Of a DNA stretch of 12,072 nucleotides, positions 1-7,919 are shown one piece after another. Where the stretch lies: positions 1 to 12,072 of the forward strand of contig RBNI01005832.1 of assembly GCA_003990745.1 (NCBI GenBank), in the 5' to 3' direction. The first letter of the stretch is position 1; each line of letters opens with the position of its first letter. The position numbers were made by a program, and so were the translations under genes. The notes under the pieces are model-generated. The model had not been told where the DNA came from. It did not search any database and was given only the letters and a program-made list of their open reading frames with translations. This stretch comes from Jimgerdemannia flammicorona (Eukaryota; Mucoromycota; Endogonomycetes; Endogonales; Endogonaceae).

Positions 1-177
1 CCTCCCCCCACCTCTCTGTCGCAGCCCACCTCTCCCTCCACCTCCAGCGCCACTGCCAACCACAGAGGGCCCTGGCATCCCCAAACCATCTCCTCTTTTT
101 CTCCTGACCTGCTGCCAGTCGAAGGCACGGTTGCCCCCCTGGCCACCACGCTCACCAGAATGCTCGTTGCTTGCCAT
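1..177 (-). CDS. Partial unknown Gly/Arg-rich protein, N-terminus only, runs off left edge
   Basis: An ATG at 177-175 opens a frame that stays open to the left edge (59 codons). The start context (ATCAACATGG) is reasonable for a eukaryotic start. The product begins MASNEHSGERGGQGG, has a basic patch (VRRKRGDG) and then a glycine/arginine-rich stretch with RGG-like triplets, as seen in disordered nucleic-acid-binding tails. I do not recognise the family. It might be a host gene or the first ORF of a non-LTR retroelement, but nothing decisive is visible. Unlike the rest of the window it is GC-rich, contains CpG and has no in-frame stops, so it has escaped the mutation that damaged its neighbours. 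It begins only about 75 bases beyond the truncated end of element A. Confidence 0.4.
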   Translation of the reverse strand, partial: MASNEHSGERGGQGGNRAFDWQQVRRKRGDGLGMPGPSVVGSGAGGGGRGGLRQRGGGR

Positions 178-262
178 GTTGATAGTCGCTTTTCACCGAA
201 AACTTCGCAGAAAGTGTTGTCCAATTCTTGTGTCACCTGAATGGTACGGGTGAAAGATGTGT
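178..262 (-). other. Junction zone between element A remnant and the GC-rich left-hand sequence
   Basis: RNase H homology of element A can be followed to the codons for GLG at 270-262. After that the translation no longer looks like RNase H, and CpG dinucleotides appear (TACGGG, ACCGAA, TTCGCA, GTCGCT). The segment down to 178 may be the 5' leader of the frame starting at 177. I see no LTR end or polypurine tract here, so A has lost the rest of RNase H, its integrase and its 3' LTR. The exact break cannot be fixed to better than about 20 bases by eye. Confidence 0.5.
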
Positions 263-1154
263 CCAAGTCCTATAGCACTTGCATCTGTCTGCAGGATGAA
301 TTCTAGGTTCCAATCTGGTCTTCTGAGGATAGGTGCTTGGGTCAATCTGGTCTTGGTTCATTGACAGTTTCTTGGCACTCCTTGGTCCATTCGAATTTGG
401 TCTCCTTCTTCAGTAGCTCATAGATAGGTGCTGTAATGTTGGAGTATTCTTTGATGAATCTTCTGTAGTAGCTGGCCAGTCCAAGGAAGGCATGGACTTC
501 TGTAGTTGTTCTGGGTCTTGGGTAGACTGCAACAGCCTCAATCTTCATGGGGTCTGTGTGGATTCTGGTCTGGTTGATGAAGTGTCCTAGGTAGGTGATT
601 TTCTGAGCCACAAACTTGTATTTCTTGGGCTTGATATAGAGGCCATATTCCTTGAGCTTCTTGAGGGCTAGCTGTATATGATTGATATGTTCCCATGCTG
701 TGTTGCTGAAGATGATCACATCATCAACATAGATAAAGAGCCATTTTCCAATCTCATTACTGAAGACTCTGTTCATCATTCACTGGAAACTTGCTGGGGC
801 ATTGCACATTCCAAATAGCATTTGCAGGTAGATATAGGTGGCATCAGATATGATGAAGGCTGATTTCTCACTAGCATCTTGAGTGAGACCAATCTGATGG
901 AAGCCTGAGAACAGATCCAAGGTGGTGTAGTATTTGGCTTCACTTCCAAGGGTGGTAAGGATTTCTTGAATATTTGGCAAGGGCTGCCTATCCTTCTTGA
1001 TGATGGCATTGAGCTTCCTGTAGTCAATGCAGAGTCTTGGTACAAACTCTCCAGGCTTGCTTCCTTTCTTTAGAGCAAGGACAATGGGTGAGGCCCAGGG
1101 GCTGATAGCTTGCTTGATGATTCCGGCTTCTTCCTTTTCCTTGAGTTCTGCTCA
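262..1154 (-). pseudogene. Element A reverse transcriptase and start of RNase H (pseudogene)
   Basis: This is the reverse transcriptase, which copies element RNA into cDNA, followed by the opening of RNase H. Visible RT landmarks in order are SPWASPIVLALKKG, LCIDYRKLNAI, LDLFSGFHQI (catalytic Asp), CNAPASFQ, the catalytic YVDD box at 720-731, YLGHFI, and FLGLASYYRRFI at the RT/RNase H connection. A TGA interrupts the frame at 780-782 where an Arg (FQRMMN-type) is usual, and another TGA lies at its upstream border (1152-1154). The frame ends at 342. From about 336 the homology continues in a different frame with LTQAPIL-like sequence and the RNase H start TDASAIGLG, so a frameshift lies near 355-365. 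RNase H then stops at 262 without the rest of its active site. Confidence 0.88.
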
Positions 1155-2162
1155 CAGCCACTCTCTGTAGGCAGGTGGTATGGGTCTGGCTTTCTGATAG
1201 ATGGGCTTGGTATCACCAATATCAACTTCATAGTAGTACTTGGGTTCTTGATTGTGGATATCCCTAAAGTCTGTAGTAAGTACTCCTTCATTCTGATGCA
1301 GGATCTTGAGAAGTTGTTCCTCCAGGGGAAAGTTTTCTCCAATGGTGTATGTGTGCTTGTTCTGGTCCTTGTCTTTCTTGTGTTCAAGTTCGGTAATCTT
1401 GGTAATAGTATAGGCTCCTCTTCTAGTAAATCCAAAGCCTTGTTCTTCTCTCTTGATCTTGATGAGTTCAATGACTTCAATGATCTTGGGTTTCTTGATT
1501 TCATGGATCAGCATCTGGCCAATCCTGTCATGCTTCTTGACTTCAAAGAGGGTGGTATAGTTGTGATTTCTGACTATGAGGAAGATCTTGCCAGTGTAAT
1601 CAGGGTTGATTACTCCTCCTTCAACTGAGATTTCGCTTTTGGCCAGACTGCTCCTGGTCTTGATAATTCTGGCATGGTTCTCTGGCAGCTTGACTCCAAT
1701 TCCAGTGCCAAGTAGGGTGGTGGTCTGTAGTTTGAGAATAGTATCTTGAATGCTGGTAAGGTCCATTTCTATGGCTCCTTCAGTCTTGTATTTTGGGATC
1801 TTGGCTTTGGGGTGAAACTTCTTGACCTTGAGAGTGATGTCTGATTCTTGTTCCTCCTCATCATCACTGTCAGCCTGAAGCTCTGGGGGCTGGTCATCTT
1901 CTTTGGCTTTCCTTTTTGCTTCGACAGCTTTTTGCTCATATTTCTGTTGGTGGCTTTTTCTGACTTCACTGATACAGGACCAGCAGTCATTCAGGTGTTC
2001 AGAGCAGTACATCCTAGTACCATGGGGGCATCTTCCTTGAGGGACATAGCCATCGATGATCTTGTTGTACCACTGCTCATCTGTGAGCTTAGGTGTCTTG
2101 TTCTTGTTCTTGTTCACCAAGTGCATGAAGACCTCTGTGTCCTCTTCATCTCCTTTCTCCAT
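1155..2162 (-). pseudogene. Element A Cys/His cluster and dUTPase domain of the polyprotein
   Basis: This is an uninterrupted 336-codon stretch between protease and RT. Residues 45-63 hold a compact Cys/His set (C45, H47, C53, H56, C60, C63) that could bind zinc. A charged linker follows (about 78-108). Residues 128-247 are a trimeric-type dUTPase (dUTP to dUMP and pyrophosphate): motif 1 GAIEMDL, motif 2 TRSSLA (usually PRSGLA), motif 3 GGVINPDYTGKI, motif 4 HDRIGQMLI, motif 5 GFGFT. The usual catalytic Asp of motif 3 is Asn (codon at 1605-1607), which a single C-to-T change on the + strand would explain, so activity is probably lost. The last 80 residues lead into RT (NFPLEEQLLKIL, then YQKARPIPPAYREWL). 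The dUTPase call rests on five ordered motifs; the zinc role is inferred. Confidence 0.8.
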
Positions 2163-2558
2163 GTCTGGTAGAACTCCTTTATGAACATTGATAGAGACTC
2201 ATACCTTTCTTCCTCTATAGTTGATCTGCATCTTCTGGGTATTGAGGTCAATGATAGCCTTGATCTTGTGAAGTCATTGGTTGCCAATAAGGATGTCATA
2301 GTTGGTGGCACTTGTAACAATCACATCTACTGGAATAGTAGCTCCTCCTATCTTGATGGGGACTTCTCGGATTTTGCCAAGGGGGGTAGCTTGTATACCA
2401 TCTGCTGTAACATAGACCATCTTGGTGGACTCTTCAATATCCCAACCTAGGTGGTCAATTGTCTTCTTGCTCATGAGGCATCCTCCAGCACTGGTATCAA
2501 TGATAGCATCAAAGATACAGTCTTCAATCTGACATGGGGTATAGGCTGATATCTTATG
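2163..2558 (-). pseudogene. Element A aspartic protease (pseudogene)
   Basis: This is a retropepsin-like domain that would release the mature proteins from the polyprotein. It shows FDAIIDTSAGGCLM, where DTSA replaces the usual DTGA or DSGA, about 80 residues ahead of YDILIGNQ, which matches the ILG-type second signature of retroviral-type proteases. VYVTADGIQATPLGKI lies between them, as flap-region sequence does in this family. Stops interrupt the frame directly downstream of YDILIGNQ, where a Trp is usual (TGA at about 2271-2273), and again before 2162. A TAG at 2559-2561 separates it from gag. It lies in the same frame as gag, dUTPase and RT. The Gly-to-Ser change in the active-site triplet could be natural or a G-to-A mutation. 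Confidence 0.75.
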
Positions 2559-3412
2559 CTAGTCTTCAGATTCTTCACCTGAGTTCTCAGATTCTTTCTG
2601 TGCATTGTGAGCTTCTACAATCTTGTACTCTTGATTCTTGGCAGTAGTTGCAAGTCCTACTCTCAACTGCTGTCTGAAGGCAGAGACTTTGGCTAGCTGT
2701 CCAAATGTGGCATTGACCTTCTGCTTCTTGAGATCCTTATAAATATCATACTGGTGGATCTTGGTCTTGCACAGCTTCTGTTCCTTCTTGCTTTTGCTTT
2801 CTTCTGAGACTGGAGTAGTGCCTTCAATAATTTGGTGGGCAGCTTCATCTAACTCCATGTCTTGATCAATCTCCTTGGGTTGGGTCTTACTTTGAATAGT
2901 GATAGCTGGGGTCTTCTTTGGTCTTCCAACTGGCTTGCTGTTGCTCTTCTTGTCATAGGGCTTAGACCAGGTTCTGGTACCTTTAGTAGCAGGGTAGAAT
3001 TCAAGCTCCTCATAGTATTCTTCATCATCAGTGTCACCAATCTCCTCAATGACTACTGCATTGATTTGTTCTCTGGTTCTACTAGTATTGCTTGGTTGGG
3101 CTTTGTGTCTTGTTTCAGTTATACAATTCTTTGCATAGTGGCCTACTTCTCCACATCTGAAGCATGTGATATTGCATTCTTCTGTAGCAGCTGCAAATCT
3201 CTACACTGGTCTCCTGTTGGTGCTTCAGACTTCTCTAACAATATCACCAAGGTGTGCAGTCATCTCAGCAAACTGCTTGGAGAGTTCCTCCACTGGGTCA
3301 GCTTTGGCTGTCTTGGGAGTAGGTGGGGTTAGTTGTCTGTTTATAACTGTGGCAGGTATGATACTAGTTGGCTTTGATAGCTCCATCTTGATACCAGTTA
3401 TTTTCTCCATTG
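2559..3412 (-). pseudogene. Element A gag C-terminal half with CCHC zinc knuckle (pseudogene)
   Basis: This is the C-terminal part of the Gag structural protein, including the RNA-binding nucleocapsid. It contains a canonical zinc knuckle, CFRCGEVGHYAKNC (CX2CX4HX4C), encoded around 3119-3160, followed by an acidic stretch (IEEIGDTDDEEYYEELE), a basic stretch (KPYDKKSNSKPVGRPKK) and a mixed-charge region to the stop at 2559. Two stops interrupt it just before the knuckle: TGA after DIVREV and TAG after RRPV. The ATG at 3410 is not a real start: it lies inside the target-site duplication of element B, and the frame continues from the gag half at 9170-9683. Confidence 0.82.
3408..3412. repeat. 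Target-site duplication of element B, left copy
   Basis: CATTG on the + strand directly abuts the 3' end of the 3' LTR of element B. Its partner is TATTG at 9165-9169, one C-to-T change away. Five base pairs is a common duplication length for Ty3/gypsy integration. Joining the flanks through one copy keeps the gag of element A in frame. Confidence 0.75.
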
Positions 3413-3816
3413 TATAATTGTTCTAGTTTCTAAATGAGGAAGCAACTAGTTCTGGTGGTTCTAAGTAACTCGAAGAGATACTTAAGAGTTCAAGTATTCT
3501 CAAAGGATTTCTGAGAGAAAATATTCTGAGACTTTATTTATGAGAACAAAGGGGATATTTATACAAGATCTGAAAGAAGGATCTGGAAGGATCTGAGAAA
3601 TCAAAGGAAAATGCCAAGAGGAAAGTTCTTGACAAAGATGATAAATAATGACAAATAAGGTTCTACAAATTTCCAGGACATTCAGTAACTAACTAAATAA
3701 GTACTAGAGGATGCTCAGCACTAAGAAAGGATTTCTAAATATTCAGAAAGTACTGGAAGGTTATAGAATATTGAAGAAAGACAAAGAAAAGAAATAAACT
3801 ACACTAAAATGTTACA
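3413..3816 (-). repeat. Element B 3' LTR
   Basis: The 404-bp LTR begins TGTAACATTTTAG on the minus strand at 3816, directly after the polypurine tract, and ends ATTATA at 3413. The end is probably a mutated ATTACA, because the inverted copy at 9164 still ends ATTACA. It contains a TATA box and a polyadenylation signal (separate entry). The last 55 bases reappear twice in the aberrant 5' LTR at 9044-9164, in opposite orientations. Confidence 0.85.
3533..3563 (-). promoter_or_regulatory. LTR core promoter (TATAAATA) and polyadenylation signal (AATAAA) of element B
   Basis: On the minus strand TATAAATA (3563-3556, in the context TGTATAAATATCCC) is followed after about 17 bases by AATAAA (3538-3533). 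Transcription starting 25-30 bases below a TATA box would begin at or just after the AATAAA. The signal would then lie in U3 and be transcribed only at the 3' LTR. The LTR of element A has the same layout. The motifs are seen; the start site is inferred. Confidence 0.55.
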
Positions 3817-3829
3817 TCTCCCCCTCCTT
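3817..3829 (-). other. Element B polypurine tract
   Basis: The minus strand reads AAGGAGGGGGAGA immediately before the TGTAACA that opens the 3' LTR. This is the expected position and composition for the purine primer of plus-strand cDNA synthesis. It fixes the LTR start and the direction of element B. Confidence 0.88.
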
Positions 3830-4129
3830 AAGAATCAATATCCTCATTGAATTCTCAAAGTTATATATAATAAACAATAAGACTAAAAGAAACTTCAAAT
3901 TAAATGTATTGACTCATTGGCAAGGATTGGTCATCTTTATATAAGGCGAGGGCTAAAGTATCATCTTGATCAGATGAGAACTGGTTTGAACCTCATTGGT
4001 TGCAGGATTTATAGAGTTTTCCTATATCTCTTATTTCTGATACTGTATCTCTTAGAGAGCCCCAATGCATAATGTGCCTGATCAGTACAGTAGGTCATCT
4101 ACTATCCAAGGAGAGAACCTCACGAGCAG
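3830..4129 (-). other. Element B 3' untranslated region
   Basis: These 300 bases lie between the chromodomain stop and the polypurine tract. They are AT-rich with no long frame on either strand and no recognised motif. I see no coding sequence here. Confidence 0.6.
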
Positions 4130-4333
4130 TCAATGAGTTCCTTTTTGCTCAAACTCTTGGATGAGGTCTTGGAAGTTCTTGAGATTGGTAGCAGATTCCC
4201 AGGTAGCATCATATTCAGGGTAACCCATCCACTTGACTAGATATTCTGTGCAATGGTATTGGACTCATTTGTCTAAGATTTTCTTGACTTTATACTCAAT
4301 GTGGTCTTCAACTATGACTGGTGCTGATGGTGT
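4130..4333 (-). pseudogene. Element B integrase C-terminal chromodomain (frameshifted)
   Basis: This is a chromodomain, a methyl-histone-reading fold that in chromoviruses guides integration to heterochromatin. The minus-strand frame starting near 4324 reads APVIVEDHIEYKVKKILDK, then a TGA where Arg is usual, then YLVKWMGYPEYDATWESATN and LKNFQDLIQEFE, ending at TGA 4132-4130. The signature EYxVxxIL, YLVKWxGY and TWE(S/P)xxNL is complete. The aromatic cage of this family usually uses Tyr/Trp at EYxV and KW(x)GY, and both are present. The frame differs from that of integrase, which ends at a stop at 4308, so a one-base indel lies at about 4325-4360. Only sequence comparison with an intact copy would place it exactly. 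Confidence 0.85.
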
Positions 4334-5600
4334 CAGAATTCGGCCAGAGTATAGGGGTGACTGGTTTCAGACCTTGAGTTGTGACATGGAATACTAGGTA
4401 TATATGTATGGTTGTTGGCAAGTTGAGATGGTAAGACCAGGTAGAGACTTGCTTGGTGATCTCAAAGGGTCTAAGGTACTTGGGCTGGAATTTGGCTGAC
4501 TGGCAGTTGACTTGAGATTGAGCCTTGATGTTATCGGCTTTGAGTAGAATCATATCACCAATATTATATATAACATCTCACCGCTTCTTATCTGCATACT
4601 TAGCTTGATATTGCTGAGCCTTTTGCAGGTTTGTAGTGGTGATCTTGAGAAGAGAATCCATTTTGTTGATAAGGTTCTGAGCTGTAGAGACTTGTGTGTA
4701 ACTGGATTGCTGGAATGAGACTAGGCTTGTAGAGGTCTTGGGGTTTTGACCATAAAGTAGCTGAAATGGGGAAAGACCAGTTGATGATTGGTTGGCATTA
4801 TTGTAGGCGAACTCAACATAGGTCAGATAGTAGTCCCAATCATTTTGCTCATAAGATACATAGTTTCTGAGCATTTGTTCAAGTGTTCTGTTCATTCACT
4901 CTATCTGTCCATTAGTTTGAGAATAGAAGGCAGTAGATATAGCAATTTGGGTTCCAAGGGTCTTGAAGAGTGCTTGCCAGAAGTAACTTGTGAACTTGGG
5001 ATTGTGGTCACTGATAATTACTTGAGGAAGTCCATAATAGCAAAAAATAGTCTTAAAGAAGATTCTTGCAATTTCTGGAGCAGTGGCATTGGTTATGGTT
5101 GGCTCGGCAATTGTAATCTTAGTGAGATGGTCCACAAACACAACAATAGCATCATAGCCTGTTTTGGTTTGTGGGAGTTGCACAATGAAGTCCATTGTGA
5201 CTTGTTCGAACTTCTTGGTTGGAATTGGCAGGGGTTATAGAAGACCAGCAGGTGCTTGGTTGCTTGACTTATTTCTTTGGCAAAGATCGCAGCTTTGGAC
5301 ATATTCCTTGATTTCCTTGAGCATGTTTGGTCAGTAGTAGTCTCATTGGATATTCTTGATGGTCTTCTCAGTTCCAAGGTGACCAGCTAGTGGGGAATCA
5401 TGATGTTCATAAAGAATCTTGTACCGTAGTTCAGGGTTAGCAGGAATATATACCTTATCTTGATAGTACATGAGGTTGTTCTTGATGTTGTACTTTTTTT
5501 TGAATTTCTTGGTGTTCTTTTGTAGAACTAGAGAGTCTTGTTCATATGCCTTCTTTATCTGATTGAGGAATTCAGGTGCCATGGTGACTTGTAAAATTGC
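4334..5600 (-). pseudogene. Element B integrase (pseudogene)
   Basis: Integrase inserts the cDNA into the chromosome. The N-terminal zinc-binding part is visible as EHHDSPLAGHLGTEKTI followed by SCDLCQRN (HHCC). The catalytic core has Asp in TMDFIVQLP (5190-5192), Asp in IISDHNPKFTS (5007-5009) and Glu in TNGQIE (4899-4901). The last two are separated by 35 residues, the DD35E spacing. Downstream come NRTLEQMLRNYVSYEQNDW, AYNNANQSSTGLSPFQLLYG and a GPY/F-like module (KYLRPFEI, with Arg for the usual Gly). Stops interrupt at the Trp of the YYWP-type motif (TGA), in GLL*PLPIP (TAA for Gln), after GQIE (TGA) and after YADKKR (TGA for Arg). All three catalytic acids survive, so loss of function comes from stops, not active-site changes. 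Confidence 0.92.
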
Positions 5601-6149
5601 AGCAAGGTCAGGTCTCCTTGAAAGTGTATCTGGTACAACTAGAGTTTTGCCAGGCTTGTAGATGATGTTTGGGGTAAAGGTCTGAAGTAGTTGACTCCAC
5701 TTGGCTTGTTGGCAAGAAAGGGTTGGTTGAGTGTTGATGTACTGAAGGGATCTGTGATCAGTGATCACATCAAACTCAACTCCTTCTAGGTAGTATCACC
5801 AGGTCTTGAGGGTATGCATAATTGCCAGAAGTTCCTTTTCATGAGTAGCCAGCCTTTGTTTAGCTGGGGACAATTTTCTTGACTCAAAGGCAAAAGGTCA
5901 GTATCCTTGACCATCATCTTGAGAAATGACTGTACCAATGGCAAAGTTAGATGCATCTGTAGTAACTGTGAACTTCAAGTTTGAGACCATGTTTCTAAGG
6001 ACAGATGCATGGGTCAGGTAGTTCTTGAGTTCTTAAAAAGCTTGTTGACAGAAAGTATCCCAGATGTAGGGGACATAGAGGTCAGAGTTGGGTTCCTTTT
6101 GCAAGAGGTTTGTCAAAGATTCTGCAATGTCAGAGAAGTTCTTGACAAA
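5601..6149 (-). pseudogene. Element B RNase H (pseudogene)
   Basis: RNase H removes the RNA strand after reverse transcription. Visible features are VTTDASNFAIGTVISQ (first catalytic Asp, codon 5955-5957), FESRKLSPAKQRLATHEKEL (catalytic Glu), FDVITDHRSLQYI (Asp), then YKPGKTLVVPDTLSRRPDL, which ends RNase H in most Ty3/gypsy elements. Stops include a TGA in GY*PFAFES, a TGA in TW*YYLEG where Arg is usual, and a TAA in QAF*ELKN. It sits in frame between RT and integrase. Confidence 0.88.
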
Positions 6150-7157
6150 TCAACAGTAGTATCCAGCCAGACCAAGGAAGGACCTAAGTTCAGTGAGGTT
6201 TACTGGTACAGGCCACTGTTCAATGGCTTGTATTTTCCTTGGGTCTACTTGAATTCCTTTGGCTGATACAATGTGTCCAAGGTATTCGACTTGGTCCTTG
6301 AAAAATTCACATTTCTTGAGTTTTGCATAGAGCTTGTTCTTATGGAGGATCTTGAGGACTTGTTCAATATACTTGAGGTGTTCTTCTTCAGTGCTACTGA
6401 AGATCAGGATGTCATCAATATATACAAGTACAAAGATATAGAGCTGATCCTTGAAGACAGTTTGCATGAGATCTTGAAAGATTGCTGGCACATTGGTGAG
6501 ACCAAAGGCCATGACTAGAAATTCATAGAGTCCAAAGGGCATCATGAAGGCAGTCTTGGGTATGTCTTCTGGCTTGATTCGAATTTGGTGATACCCAGAG
6601 GTGAGATCAATCTTGGTGAAGTACTTTACATTTTTGAGAGCATCAAAGATTTGATCTATGAGCAGTAGTGGATAATAGTTCTTGACTGTGATCTTGTTGA
6701 GTGCTCAGTAGTCTATGCATATTTGCAGAGTATCATCCTTTTTCTTAACAAATAGGACTGGGGAGCCAAAGGGTGACTTGCTTGGCTGAATGACTCCTTG
6801 CTCAATGAGTTCATTGAGTTCCTTCTTGACTGCTTCAATTTCGAGTAGAGATATATGGTACATTTTCTTCTTAGGTATAGCTGCATCAGGTACCAACTTG
6901 ATTTCGTAGTCATGGTCTCTTGAAGGTGGTAGACCAGGTAGTTTGTCCAGGAAGACATCCTTGTACTTGTTTAGTAGTAATTTGATGCTTTCACTAATGG
7001 ATAGCTTCTTGTCTTCTTTCTTTGGTCAGATCAGTGCCACAAAGGTACAGGTAGCTTTCTTGAGGACCTTCTTGAACTGAATTGCCAAAAGGGTAGCAAT
7101 TGGGGTTCTCATCTGAGTCTTGTCTGGCTTGATGGTAATGTTGGCTCCATCCTAAAT
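6150..7157 (-). pseudogene. Element B reverse transcriptase with N-terminal linker (pseudogene)
   Basis: RT landmarks in order are YKDVFLDKLPGLPPSRDHDYEI (N-terminal extension typical of the family), ELNELIEQGVIQPSKSPFGS, VLFVKKKDDTLQICIDY, then a TGA where Arg is normal (DYRALN type), FTKIDLTSGYHQIRI with the first catalytic Asp, MPFGLYEFLVMAFGLTNVPA, YIDD at 6411-6422 (other two catalytic Asp), YLGHIVSAKGI and LRSFLGLAGYYC. The last Cys plus the following TGA stand where two Arg codons are usual, so two neighbouring CpG sites each changed by C to T. The 7158-6900 end carries the protease-RT spacer with a TGA near 7027. Confidence 0.92.
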
Positions 7158-7493
7158 CAAGGTGACTTTGTTCTTGGTCCAATCAATCTGAGGGTTGTAT
7201 CATGTAAGCCAGAGTTTGCCTAGGATCAGGTCATAGTCTCCTAGTGGTGCTACCTCGAAATCTAAATGTTCCCAGTACTTCTGGATCTTGAGGGGAAGTT
7301 TAGCAGCAATTGAGTCAATTGGTAAGGTGGTACCATCTGCAGTGACAACTTCACCATTCTTGCCAGCTGGTTTGATGAGAATCTTGAACTTATCAATGAG
7401 GTTCTTGTTGATGAAGTTCTCAACAGCTCCACTGTCTATGAGAACATCTAGTTCTTGTCCCTTGACTAGACCTTTGAAAATGAACATTGGATT
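7158..7493 (-). pseudogene. Element B aspartic protease (pseudogene)
   Basis: This retropepsin-like domain would cut the Gag-Pol polyprotein. It reads FIFKGLVKGQELDVLIDSGA, so it carries the active-site DSGA triplet with its catalytic Asp, then VENFINKNLIDKF, a flap-like VVTADGTTLPID, and DYDLILGKLWL, the second signature of the family. Length from first to second signature is about 80 residues, as expected. A TGA just upstream (KN*ANP) and another just downstream (LWLT*YNP) break the frame, but the protease core is free of stops. It follows the dUTPase directly, unlike element A where protease comes first. Confidence 0.87.
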
Positions 7494-7919
7494 GGCTCAG
7501 TTCTTGGCTATACTTGCAACTTTGTCAGTGCTGCCAAAGCCTTTCTGATCTTGCTTAGTCAAAGACAGCTTGGTGACTTCTTTGATGACTGGTAGGGTGG
7601 CTCACTCCAGAATGAGCTGTGCAATTCTGTCTCCTTCATTGATGGTATATGGTTGGTTCTTGTGGTTGACTAGCAGGACTTACATTTTGCCTCAGAAGTC
7701 AGGATCAATGACTCCAGTACCAATATCCAATGAGTGCTTGAAACTGAGGCCAGATCTTGGTGCAATCCTTGCATAATGTTCCTTGGGGATTTTGACTGAA
7801 AGGCCAGTTGGAATGAGCCTTCTTTCATGTGCTGGAATAGTGACTTATTGTACTGCTTGAAGGTCCAAACCAATGGCTCCTTCTGACTATGCTTGAGGGA
7901 TCTGGGCTGTGGGGTTGAC
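7494..7919 (-). pseudogene. Element B dUTPase domain (pseudogene)
   Basis: This is a trimeric-type dUTPase, hydrolysing dUTP to dUMP and pyrophosphate and so keeping uracil out of the new cDNA. It is split by stops and so easy to miss. In one minus-strand frame: motif 1 SEGAIGLDLQA (7855-7886), motif 2 APRSGL (7746-7763), motif 3 GVIDPDF (7695-7712, catalytic Asp present, the usual Tyr is Phe), motif 4 GDRIAQLI (7611-7634), motif 5 GFGST (7527-7541). Stops are a TAG at 7887-7889, TAA at 7845-7847, TGA at 7692-7694 (Arg expected in DFRG), TAA at 7680-7682 and TGA after QLILE. About 120 residues from motif 1 to 5 fits a normal domain. It lies between nucleocapsid and protease, the same order as in betaretroviruses (family knowledge). 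Confidence 0.9.

Noticed and set aside
1110..1628. A 172-codon open frame on the + strand
   Set aside because: It lies opposite the dUTPase/RT-linker coding frame of element A, is dominated by Leu/Phe/Val runs typical of an antisense shadow, and shows no domain.
2862..3332. A 156-codon + strand frame with hydrophobic stretches resembling membrane segments
   Set aside because: It is antisense to the gag zinc-knuckle region of element A. Hydrophobicity comes from reading charged codons in reverse.
3410..3410. ATG at 3410 as the start of a separate gag gene
   Set aside because: The ATG belongs to the target-site duplication, and gag continues in frame from 9170. The short N-terminus it would give lacks the capsid region.
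3411..3420. Left end of element B placed at the TG of TGTATAATTG (3411)
   Set aside because: That choice gives no matching target duplication at the other side. Ending the LTR at 3413 gives CATTG/TATTG and agrees with the palindrome edge at 9044/9164.
7494..7919. A host dUTPase gene trapped between elements
   Set aside because: It shares the reading frame of gag before it and protease after it, with no spacer, and element A carries a dUTPase in its polyprotein too. It is a polyprotein domain.
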